Below are positions 16,327 through 25,247 of a stretch of DNA of 64,000 nucleotides, piece by piece. The position numbers were made by a program, and so were the translations under genes. The notes below the pieces were generated by a model, which was not told the DNA's origin, ran no database searches, and was given only the letters and a program-made list of their open reading frames with translations. The stretch spans positions 124,001 to 188,000 of the forward strand of contig CAVSLN010000012.1 in the NCBI GenBank assembly GCA_963728855.1. Direction: 5' to 3'. How positions within the stretch are numbered: the first letter of the stretch is position 1; every line of letters starts with the position of its first letter. Source of the stretch: AC-43 sp963728855. GTDB taxonomy: Bacteria; Actinomycetota; Actinomycetes; Mycobacteriales; Micromonosporaceae.

Positions 16327-17309
16327 GGATACGACACCCCGATGAGCGACCGGACCGCGTCGAGGGTACGCATGACGGCGAGCGTGTCCGACAGCGGTAC
16401 GAGCGGCGAGGAGGTGAGCCCGTTCGCGAGGCAGCGCTGCACTTCGGTGGCCTCGTGCACGTACCCGTCGCCGTCGTACGGGATCCGGAGCGTCTCGGGA
16501 AACTCACCGCGGTAGAGCCTGAGCGTGTCGGGGCGGAAGAAGCCGCGGCCCAGCTCGATGCGCCCGCGCGTACCGGACACCGCGGCCACGCGGGGCGTGT
16601 CGGCCACCAGCGAGCAGGTCAGGGTGGCGAGCGCACCGGTGCTCGACTGCCCGTACCCGAAGAGCATTCCGGTGTTTTCGTCGACGCCTTCCGGGCTCAG
16701 CCGGGCCCAGGCCGAGATCTGGGTCGGCTCGCCGAGCAGCAGGTGCGCGAACGTCACCGGGTAGACGCCGAGGTCCAGCAGCGCGCCGCCGCCCAGCTCC
16801 CGGGCCCGCAGCCGGTGGGTCGGGGGCAGGTCCTCGGCGAGGCCGAAGTCGGCGTGCACCGCCCCTACCTCACCGATGGCACCCTGCCCGACCAGGTCGA
16901 CCAGCCGGCGGATCGCCGGGTTGGTGCGCATCCACATCGCTTCCATGAGGAACAGGCCGCGCCGCGCGGCCAGCTCGACCAGTTCGGCGGCCGAAGCGAG
17001 GTCGAGCGTGAACGGCTTCTCGCACAGCACCGCCTTGCCGCTCTCCAGGCACAGCGCACTGGCCGCGTAGTGCGCCGAGTGCGGGGTCGCGACATACACC
17101 ACGTCGATGTCGGGATCGCCGGCCAGGTCGGCCCACGAGCCGTAGGCGCGCGGCACGCCGTACCGGCGGGCGAACCCGTCCGCCGCGGCCTGGCTGCGCG
17201 AGCCGACCGCGACCAGTTCGGCGCCGGGGGTGCGGGCGAGGTCCGCAGCGAAGGCGCCGGCGATGTTTCCGGTGGCCAGGATCCCCCAGCGGGTACGCAT
17301 GCCCGTCAT
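16311..17309 (-). CDS. Gfo/Idh/MocA-family NAD(P)-dependent oxidoreductase
   Basis: About 332 residues; the start may be ATG 17309 or ATG 17300 (MRTRWGILATGNIAGAFAADL). The Rossmann motif GILATGNIAG is at the N-terminus. The dinucleotide and catalytic signature AVLCEKPFTLDLASAAELVELA carries the family's conserved EKP. GGGALLDLGVYPVTFAHLLLG belongs to the C-terminal substrate domain. Such enzymes oxidise or reduce sugars, inositols or related hydroxyl substrates; specificity cannot be predicted. It lies between the kinase and the broken phosphotransferase in one minus-strand run. Confidence 0.9.
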   Translation of the reverse strand: MTGMRTRWGILATGNIAGAFAADLARTPGAELVAVGSRSQAAADGFARRYGVPRAYGSWADLAGDPDIDVVYVATPHSAHYAASALCLESGKAVLCEKPFTLDLASAAELVELAARRGLFLMEAMWMRTNPAIRRLVDLVGQGAIGEVGAVHADFGLAEDLPPTHRLRARELGGGALLDLGVYPVTFAHLLLGEPTQISAWARLSPEGVDENTGMLFGYGQSSTGALATLTCSLVADTPRVAAVSGTRGRIELGRGFFRPDTLRLYRGEFPETLRIPYDGDGYVHEATEVQRCLANGLTSSPLVPLSDTLAVMRTLDAVRSLIGVSYPCAGP

Positions 17310-17330
17310 GAGAGCACGGCCCCGCACCCA

Positions 17331-19046
17331 TTACGCAGGCGGGGTGAAGCTGGCCATCACCAGACGCGAGTTGTCCAGGTTCGGCTGCCAGTCGAAGTCC
17401 CGGGTACACCACACGATCGTGTACCCCTTGCCCGGCGCGACCAGGAAGTCCCGCGCCTGCCCGTGCATCCGTACCCCGGACGGCCGCTGGAAGGTGAACT
17501 CCCACTCCGCCGCGCCCTTGTAGTAGTCCAGCGACTCGATGCGCACCTTGTGGTACCCGCTCGGCACCGCGGGCGCCGCCAGCACCGCCTGCTCCCGGGC
17601 GGTCACGTGCGCGACGGGGTCGCTGCCGGTCCACGTCATGACGCCCATCCACCGGGTGTCCCCGGGCTCCCGGAAGCACAGCCCGGCCGGGCCGCCCCCG
17701 TACGCCAGCCAGCCCTCCGGTACGGCGATCCGGTAGCCGGTCCGGTCCTGGTACCAGACCCAGTCGCGCAGCAGCTGCGGCCAGCCCGGCTGCCGGCTGG
17801 CCGGGCGTAGCTCGCTGGCACCGGTGGCCGGGCAGGCTCCGGCGCCCAGCACCGGGTCCGGCGGCGGCGCGGCGGGCGCGGCGCTCGGCGGCGTCGCGGC
17901 GGGACCGGTCCGGCCACCGGCGCTCACCACGGCGCCGAGGGTGCCGACCAGCACCAGGACCGCGCCGACCGCGGCGACCAGCGCGGCCCGGTTGCGCCTG
18001 CCGGTGCGCCACGACGACGACGGCGGCGGCGGTTCGTAGGAACGGTTCTGCGCCCGGGATCCGTCCGGCGCCAGCGCGACCGTGGCCGCGTTGGCCGCGT
18101 CCGTCGGTAGCACCGGCGTGTCCGAGCCGGTGCCGACCCCCAGCACCGGGGTGTCCGAGCCGGTCGGGTCGGCCGCCGCCCGCGGCCGCGCCCGGGGCAC
18201 CAGCCGGCCGCGCACCGTGCCCCGGTCGGCCCCGGCGGCCCGCAGGAGCAGCTTGCGTACCTCCTGCGGGCGCAGCCGGTCGCGCGGGTTGCGCCGCAGC
18301 AGCCCCGCCAGTACGGGCTTGAGCGGCCCGGCCCGCCTCGGCGCGTCCGGTACCTCCGTGGCGAGCGCGGTCAGCGTGGCCATCGCGGTCTCCCGGGCGT
18401 ACGGAGAATGCCCCTCCACGGCCGCGAACAGCGTGGCGCCCAGTGCCCACAGGTCCGACTCGGACGTGGACGTACCGTCCCGGGCGCGCTCCGGCGCCAC
18501 GTACCGGACCGAGCCGAACACCAGGCCGGGCAGGGTCAGCGCGCTCTCCCCGCCGTCGAAGGTGGCCAGCCCGAAGTCGGTGAGCACCACCCGGCCGTCC
18601 CGGGCCAGCAGGACGTTGCCCGGCTTGACGTCGCGGTGCAGGACCCCGGCCGCGTGCGCCGCGACGAGCGCGTCGAGCACGGCCAGCCCGATCCGCGCCG
18701 CCTCGGCCGGCTGCACCGGCCCGCTATCGGTGATCACCTCGTGCAGCGAGCGGGACGGCACGTACTCCATGACGATCCAGGGCTGCTCCTCGGTGTGTAC
18801 CACGTCGTAGATCTTGATGACGCTCGGGTGGTTGAGCCGGGCCGCCGTACGGGCCTCCCGCAGGGTCCGGTACCGCGTCTCCGCCCGCTCCTTGTCGGAC
18901 AGCCCGTGCGGGAGCACGACCTCCTTCACGGCGACGTGCCGCCCGAGCATCTCGTCCTGGGCGAGCCACACGCGGCCCATCCCGCCGGCACCCAGCTGCC
19001 GCAGCAGCCGGTACCGGCCGGCTACCAGGGTCAGCGAAGAGGCCAT
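17331..19046 (-). CDS. membrane Ser/Thr protein kinase (Hanks type)
   Basis: 571 residues. The kinase domain spans about 10-270: glycine loop LGAGGMGRVWLA, lysine in HVAVKEVV, catalytic loop HRDVKPGNVLL, DFGLATF, and YVAPERA. A Pro/Thr-rich juxtamembrane linker with a duplicated GSDTPVL segment follows. One helix (RAALVAAVGAVLVLVGTLGAVV) anchors an outer domain of about 170 residues (RDWVWYQDRTGYRIAVPEGW, AAEWEFTFQRPSG) without PASTA repeats. It likely senses an extracellular signal and phosphorylates cytoplasmic proteins. The neighbouring sortase and DUF4397 genes suggest a cell-surface setting. Confidence 0.93.
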   Translation of the reverse strand: MASSLTLVAGRYRLLRQLGAGGMGRVWLAQDEMLGRHVAVKEVVLPHGLSDKERAETRYRTLREARTAARLNHPSVIKIYDVVHTEEQPWIVMEYVPSRSLHEVITDSGPVQPAEAARIGLAVLDALVAAHAAGVLHRDVKPGNVLLARDGRVVLTDFGLATFDGGESALTLPGLVFGSVRYVAPERARDGTSTSESDLWALGATLFAAVEGHSPYARETAMATLTALATEVPDAPRRAGPLKPVLAGLLRRNPRDRLRPQEVRKLLLRAAGADRGTVRGRLVPRARPRAAADPTGSDTPVLGVGTGSDTPVLPTDAANAATVALAPDGSRAQNRSYEPPPPSSSWRTGRRNRAALVAAVGAVLVLVGTLGAVVSAGGRTGPAATPPSAAPAAPPPDPVLGAGACPATGASELRPASRQPGWPQLLRDWVWYQDRTGYRIAVPEGWLAYGGGPAGLCFREPGDTRWMGVMTWTGSDPVAHVTAREQAVLAAPAVPSGYHKVRIESLDYYKGAAEWEFTFQRPSGVRMHGQARDFLVAPGKGYTIVWCTRDFDWQPNLDNSRLVMASFTPPA

Positions 19047-19066
19047 GCGCTACCGCCACTCCCGGG

Positions 19067-19672
19067 TCACGTCGCGACCGCGTACACCACAGTGTTGTCC
19101 ACGTAAGAGTGGCGTGTCGTGTCGAACGCCCCACTACATGTGATCAACCTTAGCCGCGGGTCGGGGGTGGGTCCGTAGACGTCCGCGGTGGGAAACGCGT
19201 TCTTCGGGTACCGGCGGACCTCGACCACCTTGAACGCGAGCCAACGGTCGCCCCGCCGCACCTGCACCGGGTCGCCCGGGCGCAGCTGGCCCAGCCGGTA
19301 GAAGACCGCCGGCCCGCTGGTGGAGTCCACGTGCCCCGCGATCACCGCCGGACCCACGTCGCCGGGCGCCGGCCCGTCGGCGTACCAGCCGGCGTGCGGG
19401 AAGGTGGGCGCGCTCAGCGCGCCGTGCGCGTCCAGGTGCAGCAGCTCCAGCGGTGAGTCCACGCCGATCGCGGGGATGCGCAGGCGGGTGGGCGGGGCGG
19501 TATCCGCCGGGCCGGCGGAGGGGACCGGCAGGGGGGTGGTCGCCGGCGGCGCGGCGGCGCGGGTGGGTGACGGAGCCGGTGGTCCGCCCGCCCGGGCGCC
19601 CGCGCACGCGGCCAGCGCGCCGGCCACCGCCACGGTGACCGACGCGCGCAACGCCACGCGGAGCAGCCGCAC
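19067..19672 (-). CDS. class F sortase
   Basis: 201 residues from GTG 19672. An N-terminal hydrophobic segment ends in LAACAG, which could act as a signal anchor or lipobox, followed by a Pro/Ala linker. The sortase core carries the catalytic His (AVIAGHVDSTSGPAVFY), Cys (LRLITCSGAFD) and Arg (TTRHSYVDNTVVYA). Class F sortases are actinobacterial transpeptidases with poorly known substrates. It follows the DUF4397 gene by 9 bases; that protein has a membrane-spanning C-terminus and is the obvious candidate partner. Confidence 0.9.
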   Translation of the reverse strand: MRLLRVALRASVTVAVAGALAACAGARAGGPPAPSPTRAAAPPATTPLPVPSAGPADTAPPTRLRIPAIGVDSPLELLHLDAHGALSAPTFPHAGWYADGPAPGDVGPAVIAGHVDSTSGPAVFYRLGQLRPGDPVQVRRGDRWLAFKVVEVRRYPKNAFPTADVYGPTPDPRLRLITCSGAFDTTRHSYVDNTVVYAVAT

Positions 19673-19681
19673 GGCAGGCCC

Positions 19682-20533
19682 TTACCGCCGGGCGTGCGCG
19701 ACCCGCCGGTACCGGTAGATCGCGAACACCGCCCCGCCGGCGAGTACCACGAGCACCGCGGCCAGCAGGGCGGGGCTGACCGGGCCCCGCTGGGTACCGC
19801 CGGCCCCGGTCGCCACGCCGCCGTTCGGTCGGCTGCCCGATCCGGCCGCGTCCATGCGCAGCTGCGCGCTCAGGCCGCTGTCCTTGCCGTCCAGCACGAT
19901 CAGCGAGTACACGTCGCCGGAGACCAGGTGCGCCGACACGGTTCCGGACGGGCCGCCGTTGGCGCCCTGCATCTTCAGCGTCCACCGGCCCGGGTCGACC
20001 GCGAGGTAGTCCGTCGTGCTGGCGAAGGCGACACCGGTGGCGATCGTGGCACCGCCCTGGATCGCGAGGTCCAGCACCGGCGCCCGTACGGACGCCTGCA
20101 CGATGCGCACCTTCGCCTTACCAGTCGGCGGCGGGGACAGGTCGTCATTGATGACCTTGAGTCCCAGGTCGGCGTGCTTGCCGACCCCGGCGACCATGTA
20201 CGCCTTGCCCGCCGCCACGGTCACGTCGGTGGTGAGTACGGGCGGGTCGGTGGCCGGCGCGCCGGACGCGCGCATGGCGACCGCGTACGTGCCGGTGGGG
20301 ACGTTCAGGTAGCTGGACACGGTGCCGTACCCGACGCCCGGGAAGACCTTGGGTGAGCCGCCTCCCACGGTCGTCAGGTAGACGTCGACGTCCGGGGTGT
20401 CGGGGGAGAGATGGGCGAGCCGGACGTAGCCGACGTCCCCGGCCGCGGCGGCCGGGGAGCCGGAGATCGCCACGAGAACAAGTGCTACCGCGCTGACCGC
20501 ACCGAGGCGGCGCGCGAATAATCGTCTTGACAC
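19682..20533 (-). CDS. secreted DUF4397-domain surface protein
   Basis: 283 residues from GTG 20533, with GGGAGG just upstream. The signal peptide is LGAVSAVALVLVAISGSPAAAAG. Two DUF4397 beta-sandwich segments follow (VRLAHLSPDTPDVDVYLTTV, VPTGTYAVAMRASG, then VRIVQASVRAPVLDLAIQGG). A Gly/Ser linker leads to a C-terminal helix (ALLAAVLVVLAGGAVFAIYRY) and the basic tail RRVAHARR. This is the architecture of a wall- or membrane-displayed protein, and it pairs with the adjacent class F sortase. No LPXTG-like motif is obvious before the helix. Confidence 0.88.
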   Translation of the reverse strand: MSRRLFARRLGAVSAVALVLVAISGSPAAAAGDVGYVRLAHLSPDTPDVDVYLTTVGGGSPKVFPGVGYGTVSSYLNVPTGTYAVAMRASGAPATDPPVLTTDVTVAAGKAYMVAGVGKHADLGLKVINDDLSPPPTGKAKVRIVQASVRAPVLDLAIQGGATIATGVAFASTTDYLAVDPGRWTLKMQGANGGPSGTVSAHLVSGDVYSLIVLDGKDSGLSAQLRMDAAGSGSRPNGGVATGAGGTQRGPVSPALLAAVLVVLAGGAVFAIYRYRRVAHARR

Positions 20534-20728
20534 AGGTGCCTCCCAAACCGGGCTCAGACCTGAGGGCCGGGGCGGATCCGCCCCAACGGGTACGTTCGCG
20601 GACGGTTCCCAACATCACCATGGCCCGTACGGGCTCGAAGACCTGGACACGTCGTATCCGGCGAGTGACGCGTGGCTTACCCCGATCGGGTGCGTGACAG
20701 CAGATGACAGTCCGGGCGCCACCGGCGG

Positions 20729-22864
20729 TCAAGCGGCCAGCTCGACGGTGTCCCGGCTCGGCTGCGGTCCGGCTGGTTGGCGGGCCGGCCGGCCGGGCCA
20801 CCAGATCCGCGGGCCGAGGTCCACGGCGAGCGTGGGGACGAGCAGCGTACGCACGACGACGGTGTCGAGCAGCACGCCGATCGACACGATCAGTCCCATG
20901 TGGAGCGCGGTCACCACCGGCAGCACCACCAGTGTCGCGAACGTGGCCGCCAGTACCACCCCGGCGCTGGTGATGACGCCCCCGGTCACGGTGAGCGCGG
21001 TGAGGACCCCCGCACGGTTGCCGGCCTTGGCGACCTCCTCCCGCGCCCTGGTCATGAGGAAGATCGTGTAGTCGACGCCGAGCGTGACGAGGAACAGGTA
21101 CCCCCACAGCGGCAGGGTCGGGTCGATGCCGGGGTAGCCGATCGCCTGGAACACCAGCGCCGCAACGCCCATGGCCGCGGCGTAGGACAGCACCACGCTC
21201 GCCGCCAGCAGCAGCGGCGCGACCAGCGCACGAAGCACCAGTACCAGCACGGCGAACACCACGACGAGGATGAGCGGCATCAGGACCAGGTTGTCGCGCC
21301 GCGCCGCCCGCTCGATGTCCAGTGTCGTGGCGGTCTGGCCGCTCACCACGGCGTCGGCGCCGGGCACCGCGTGCACCGCGTCGCGCAGCCGGTCGATCGT
21401 CGCCTTGGCGGCCGCGGAGTCGGGCGGGTCGTCCAGCACCGCCTCGACCCGCACCCACCGGCCGTCCGCCGACGCGTCGACCCGCGTGGCCGTGGCCACC
21501 CCGTCGACCGCGGCGGCGGCCGCGACGACCCCGTCCGCGCTGCCCGCCGCCGTGCTGACCCGAGCGGGGTACGACGTGCCGCTCGGGTAGTGCTCCCCGA
21601 TGAGCCGCTGCCCGGCCACCGAACCGACTTCCGTGGTGTACACCCCGTCCGCGGGCTGCCCGAACCGCAGCCCGAACACGCCGAGGGCCAGCGCGGCGAG
21701 CACGAGCGTGGTGACCGTCCAGATCGCCCGGGGCCGCCGGCCGATCGCCTCGGCCAACCGGCGCCAGATCCCGTGCCGCGTAGCTTGTCGGAGCGGCGCC
21801 CAGTCAGCGCTCGTCAGCTGTGGCGCCACGCCGGCGGCGGTTGCCGGGGAGTAGCGCGGGACGAAGGGCCAGAACATCCACCGGCCGAGGATCACCAGCA
21901 GCGCCGGCAGCAGCGTGGTCGTGACCGCGAGCGTCACCACGATGCCGGCCGCCCCGACCGGACCCAGGCCACGAACGCCGTTCATCCGGCCGGCGAGCAG
22001 GCACAGCAGCCCGATCGTGACGGTGCCCGCCGAGGCCAGGATCGCCGGGAACGACCGGCGCCACGCGACGGCCATGGCCGCGTACCGGTCGGCGTGGCGG
22101 CGCAGCTCCTCGCGGTAGCGCGCGATGAGCAGCAGGGCGTAGTCCGTACCCGCGCCGAAGACCAGCACCAGCATGATCCCGCTGTCGGCGTCGGTCACCG
22201 TGACGCCGGCGTACCGGCCCAACAGGTACCCGACCCCGGCGGCGAGCTGGCTGGCCAGCCCCACCGACACCAGCGGCACGATCCACAGCACCGGGCTCCG
22301 GTACGTGACCAGGAGCAGCACCGCGACCACACCGGCGGCGGCGAGCAGCAGGGTGGTCTCGACGCCGCCGAATGCCTCATCCGCGTCGGCGAGCGCCCCG
22401 GCCGAACCGGTGACCGCAACGTCCAGCCCGGCCGGGGTGTCGGCCAACCGGTCCTTGACCTGTTTGACGACCGCTGCCGCCGCCGGGCCGTCACCGGCGG
22501 TCGGGAAGGACAGCAGGAGCGCCTTCCCGTCCCCGCTGGGGATGGCCGGACCGACCTCGTTCGCGCGTGACAGCGCGGCGAACGCCGCCCGGTCCGCCGC
22601 CACGGCTGACCTGTCCTGCGCGGTGATCCCGCTGTCGCGCACGTACACCACCACCGCCACGGGCGCGTCGGTGCCCGGGAACGCCGCACGTTCCCGGACC
22701 AGGGCGCGGGTCACCTCCGCGTTCTGTGGCAGCACGAGAGCCGGGTCGGTCGACACCACCTCAGCGGTCTTTCCGGCCAGGGGCGTCAGCAGTGCCGCGG
22801 CCGCCACCCACAGGGCCAGGCCGAGCCAGGCCACATACCGGCCCCACCGGGCCACGCCGCTCAT
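20729..22864 (-). CDS. MMPL-family membrane transporter
   Basis: 711 residues from ATG 22864, whose codon overlaps the previous gene's stop. It has the RND/MMPL duplicated plan: helix 1 (WLGLALWVAAAALLTPL), an outer domain, five helices including SGIMLVLVFGAGTDYALLLIARYREEL, then a second half with VTLGVDYTIFLMTRAREE. The two GTDY/GVDY sites are the proton-relay Asp-Tyr pairs. MMPL proteins export lipids, siderophores or drugs with proton motive force. A repeat family B copy encodes part of the central loop (SADWAPLRQATRHG). Cotranscription with the ArsR-type gene indicates inducible export. Confidence 0.92.
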   Translation of the reverse strand: MSGVARWGRYVAWLGLALWVAAAALLTPLAGKTAEVVSTDPALVLPQNAEVTRALVRERAAFPGTDAPVAVVVYVRDSGITAQDRSAVAADRAAFAALSRANEVGPAIPSGDGKALLLSFPTAGDGPAAAAVVKQVKDRLADTPAGLDVAVTGSAGALADADEAFGGVETTLLLAAAGVVAVLLLVTYRSPVLWIVPLVSVGLASQLAAGVGYLLGRYAGVTVTDADSGIMLVLVFGAGTDYALLLIARYREELRRHADRYAAMAVAWRRSFPAILASAGTVTIGLLCLLAGRMNGVRGLGPVGAAGIVVTLAVTTTLLPALLVILGRWMFWPFVPRYSPATAAGVAPQLTSADWAPLRQATRHGIWRRLAEAIGRRPRAIWTVTTLVLAALALGVFGLRFGQPADGVYTTEVGSVAGQRLIGEHYPSGTSYPARVSTAAGSADGVVAAAAAVDGVATATRVDASADGRWVRVEAVLDDPPDSAAAKATIDRLRDAVHAVPGADAVVSGQTATTLDIERAARRDNLVLMPLILVVVFAVLVLVLRALVAPLLLAASVVLSYAAAMGVAALVFQAIGYPGIDPTLPLWGYLFLVTLGVDYTIFLMTRAREEVAKAGNRAGVLTALTVTGGVITSAGVVLAATFATLVVLPVVTALHMGLIVSIGVLLDTVVVRTLLVPTLAVDLGPRIWWPGRPARQPAGPQPSRDTVELAA
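21774..21812 (+). repeat. dispersed repeat family B, single copy in MMPL gene
   Basis: About 37 bases (TGCCGCGTAGCTTGTCGGAG at the left end) match the 42-bp units at 12476-12621. It lies in the central cytoplasmic loop of the MMPL transporter and keeps the reading frame open. Confidence 0.85.
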
Positions 22865-23145
22865 TCGACGGTCCGCAGGATCTGCTCGATCGACGTCGTA
22901 CGCGACCGCAGCTCGGACACGTCGGCGGCCACCCGCTGCTGGGCGTCCAGAGTCGTCTCGGCGAGCTGCTCGTAGCGGCTCACCAGCTGCCGCAGCTGGT
23001 CTTCCTGGGCGGCCACGAGCTTCGTCTTCCGGAACTCCAGCCAGGTCGCCGCAGCGACGCCGAGGAGGAAGATGATCAGGATCACCAGGCCGAGGAAGGC
23101 TACCGACTCCGGCCACGTGATCGGCGCGTCCGCGCTGTAGTTCAT
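22861..23145 (-). CDS. small membrane coiled-coil protein
   Basis: 94 residues from ATG 23145, with AAGGAGC 10 bases upstream; the ATG overlaps the repressor stop (TGATG). One helix (SVAFLGLVILIIFLLGVAAATWL) precedes a coiled coil (QEDQLRQLVSRYEQLAETTLDAQQRVAADVSELRSRTTSIEQIL). Its stop overlaps the MMPL start. Sitting between repressor and pump with overlapping codons at both ends, it is probably an accessory subunit of the exporter. I do not recognise a named family. Confidence 0.78.
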   Translation of the reverse strand: MNYSADAPITWPESVAFLGLVILIIFLLGVAAATWLEFRKTKLVAAQEDQLRQLVSRYEQLAETTLDAQQRVAADVSELRSRTTSIEQILRTVE

Positions 23146-23495
23146 CAATGCTGCTCCTTGTGTGCGGGACCCTTCTCCGGGTCCGATCTGGTCAGGGTCT
23201 CGGCCGCCTCGGCCAGCACCGATGCGGTCAGGTGCAGGTTGAAATCCGCCACTTCGTAGTACTTCATGGCCTTGCCGTCCGCGGACAGCTCGAGGCTTCC
23301 GGTGATCAGGCCGGCGGCCTCCAGTCGTTGGAGATGCATGTGGAGTAGGGGTCGGCTCACGCCGATCTCCCGGGCCAGGTGGCTCACGTAGTCACGCCCT
23401 CCCGCCAGCTTCGCGACGATGCGCAGCCGGATCGGGTTGGCCAGCGCCGCCAGCATCTCGACCAGGTCGTCACCAGTCGGTCGAGCGCTCGTCAT
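23145..23495 (-). CDS. ArsR-type HTH transcriptional repressor
   Basis: 116 residues; a winged HTH covers residues 8-85 (MLAALANPIRLRIVAKLAGGRDYVSHLAREIGVSRPLLHMHLQRLEAAGLI). No Cys cluster typical of metal-sensing ArsR members is present, so the ligand is probably organic. AAGGAGC precedes ATG 23495. A perfect 7-bp palindrome lies 15 bp upstream and is the likely operator for autorepression. The gene heads a tightly overlapping three-gene operon ending with the MMPL exporter. Confidence 0.87.
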   Translation of the reverse strand: MTSARPTGDDLVEMLAALANPIRLRIVAKLAGGRDYVSHLAREIGVSRPLLHMHLQRLEAAGLITGSLELSADGKAMKYYEVADFNLHLTASVLAEAAETLTRSDPEKGPAHKEQH

Positions 23496-23509
23496 GATGC
23501 TCCTTCATG

Positions 23510-23527
23510 TGTAAGAAAGCTCTTACA
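23510..23527. promoter_or_regulatory. operator TGTAAGA-N4-TCTTACA
   Basis: A perfect inverted repeat (TGTAAGAAAGCTCTTACA) lies 15 bp upstream of the repressor ATG in an AT-rich patch, with a further half-like GTAAGC just beyond. Its size suits a dimeric winged-helix protein, so autorepression of the exporter operon is likely. It lies between divergent genes and may also affect the GNAT gene at 23604. Confidence 0.75.
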
Positions 23528-23603
23528 GGCGTAAGCGTAGCATGGCATCTGTCAGGGGTGCCAGTGGTGTAGTAGCGTCGGCCGCCGGGAGGTCAGCCTG
23601 ATC

Positions 23604-24356
23604 ATGGACAGGACGGTCCAGGACTCCGTCATCGCCCAGCTGTCCCGGCGCCCCGAGGTCGTCGAGGTCGGGCCCTTCGTCATCGGGTGGGACCCGACCA
23701 CCGGCAGCCGCTCCGTCAACTACGCGACGCCGCGGCCCGACGCCGACATCACCTCCGCCGACGTCACGGCGCTGGTCGCGGCGTTCCAGGACATCGACCG
23801 CGTACCGCGACTGGAGTACGTCGTCAGCTGCGCGCCCCGCCTCGAACAGCACCTGCTCGAGGCCGGCTTCACCGTCGAGGCGCGGCACGAGTACCTGGTC
23901 TGCCCGCCCGGGTCGCTGATCGTGCCGGCCATGCCCGAGGGGTTCGCGATCGTGGAGCCGGCGACCGACGAGGAGCGCGCCGGCATGGTCGCCGCGCAGA
24001 ACGAGGCGTTCGGTGGCGAGGCGGTGGCGACGCCGGCCGACGTGGCCCGGGTACGCCGCACGCAGGACAACGGTGGCGTGGTGCTGCTCGTCCGCGGCCT
24101 TGACGGCGGGTACGTCGGCGGCGGGCAGGCGGCCGCGCCCGGCGCCGGAGCCAGCGAGGTGGCCGGCATCGCGGTGCGGGCACCGTTCCGGCGACGCGGT
24201 ATCGCCGGTGCGCTCACCGCGGCGGTCACCGCGCGGGCGTTCGCGGCCGGCGCGCAGGTCGCCTGGCTGGAGGCGGGCGGCGAGGACTCCTGGCGGGTGT
24301 ACGAGCGGATCGGGTACGTGCCGGCGGGCCGGCGCCTCTACATCGCGCTCGACTGA
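23604..24356 (+). CDS. GNAT acetyltransferase
   Basis: 250 residues from ATG 23604. The C-terminal half is the GNAT fold: EVAGIAVRAPFRRRGIAGALTAAVTARAFAAG is motif A with the acetyl-CoA pyrophosphate loop RRRGIA, and VYERIGYVPAGRRLYIALD closes the fold. The N-terminal 100 residues (VGPFVIGWDPTTGSRSVNYATP) may be a degenerate second GNAT half, as in tandem GNAT proteins. The substrate is unknown. It is convergent with dienelactone hydrolase across a strong double terminator. Confidence 0.88.
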   Translation: MDRTVQDSVIAQLSRRPEVVEVGPFVIGWDPTTGSRSVNYATPRPDADITSADVTALVAAFQDIDRVPRLEYVVSCAPRLEQHLLEAGFTVEARHEYLVCPPGSLIVPAMPEGFAIVEPATDEERAGMVAAQNEAFGGEAVATPADVARVRRTQDNGGVVLLVRGLDGGYVGGGQAAAPGAGASEVAGIAVRAPFRRRGIAGALTAAVTARAFAAGAQVAWLEAGGEDSWRVYERIGYVPAGRRLYIALD

Positions 24357-24437
24357 CCGGGCCGGCCCGGGTCGTCGCCGGCCGGCCCGGCTTCGTCGGG
24401 CCGTACCCAGCGCCGCTGCCGCCGCTGCGGCGGCAGC
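24357..24437. terminator. two tandem hairpins between convergent genes
   Basis: Stem 1 pairs 24357-24366 (CCGGGCCGGC) with 24381-24390. Stem 2 is an 11-bp perfect inverted repeat, 24415-24425 with 24427-24437 (GCTGCCGCCGC/GCGGCGGCAGC). The position between convergent stops fits bidirectional termination. There are no U-tracts, as is usual in actinomycetes. Confidence 0.75.
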
Positions 24438-24473
24438 ACGAGCGTGCTGCGGCCCGGCACGGGAACGGACACG

Positions 24474-25247
24474 TTACGGGGCCCGCCCGACGAAACGGAG
24501 AATGCGCCGCCAGGCATCGGCCTGCGCGTCGGTGTGCTCGCGCAGCTCCATCTCGAAGAAGCCGTGCGGCGCGCCGGGGTAGCTGACCACCTCGTGCGGT
24601 ACGCCGGCCGCGGCGAGCGCCTCGGTGAACTCGGCCACCGCGCTCGGTGGGATGCCTTCGTCGGCGCCGCCGAAGAGGCCGAGGATCGGGGCGGCCAGTT
24701 CGGGGGCCAGCTGCGTCGGGCCGGGCGCGCCGTTCACGGGGCCGGGCGCGCCGTACAGGCCGATCGCGCCGGCCAGGCCGAAGCGGGGCGCCGACGTGAG
24801 GTACGCGAACCGGCCGCCCATGCAGAAGCCGAGCGAGACCACGCGCCCGGCGTCGCCGGTACCGCGCAGGTGGGCGATCGCGGTGTCGAAGTCGCCGTAC
24901 AGGCCGTCGCGGGTGAGCCGGCCCAGGTGCCGGGGGAGGAGCGTGGCGATGTCGGCGAAGTCGGGGCCGCGGTCGCGGTAGCCCAGTCCGGCGGTACGGC
25001 CGAAGTAGTCCAGGGCCAGCGCGAGGTGGCCCTGCTCGGCCAGCCGTACGGCGAGCCGCTCGTAGAAGCCGGACAGGCCACGGTTGTCGGGCAGGACGAG
25101 CACCGCGGCGCCGGACGGTTGCTCCGGTCGGGCGAGGTACGCGGCGAACGCGGCGCAGTCGACGGAGGTGAGCGTCAGCGTCTCGGTGCTGACCTTGGTG
25201 ACGGGCTCGCCGTAGATCGGCGGGAGGGCATCGGCGTCGTAACACAC
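24474..25247 (-). CDS. dienelactone hydrolase family protein
   Basis: 257 residues from GTG 25247. This alpha/beta hydrolase has the DLH nucleophile Cys142 in VSLGFCMGGRFAYL, the Asp in LFGGADEGIPPSAV and the His in YPGAPHGFFEM, so the C-D-H triad is complete. The family opens lactones in ring-cleavage pathways, though many members have other ester substrates. No aromatic degradation genes are nearby. The 240 bp upstream, divergent from the radical SAM gene, has an AT-richer patch near 25270-25310 that may hold both promoters. Confidence 0.9.
   Translation of the reverse strand: MCYDADALPPIYGEPVTKVSTETLTLTSVDCAAFAAYLARPEQPSGAAVLVLPDNRGLSGFYERLAVRLAEQGHLALALDYFGRTAGLGYRDRGPDFADIATLLPRHLGRLTRDGLYGDFDTAIAHLRGTGDAGRVVSLGFCMGGRFAYLTSAPRFGLAGAIGLYGAPGPVNGAPGPTQLAPELAAPILGLFGGADEGIPPSAVAEFTEALAAAGVPHEVVSYPGAPHGFFEMELREHTDAQADAWRRILRFVGRAP

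Noticed and set aside
21800..21860. Family B copy as part of a conserved MMPL loop
   Set aside because: The identical DNA in the unrelated GNAT gene, in another frame, shows it is a repeat rather than a protein motif.
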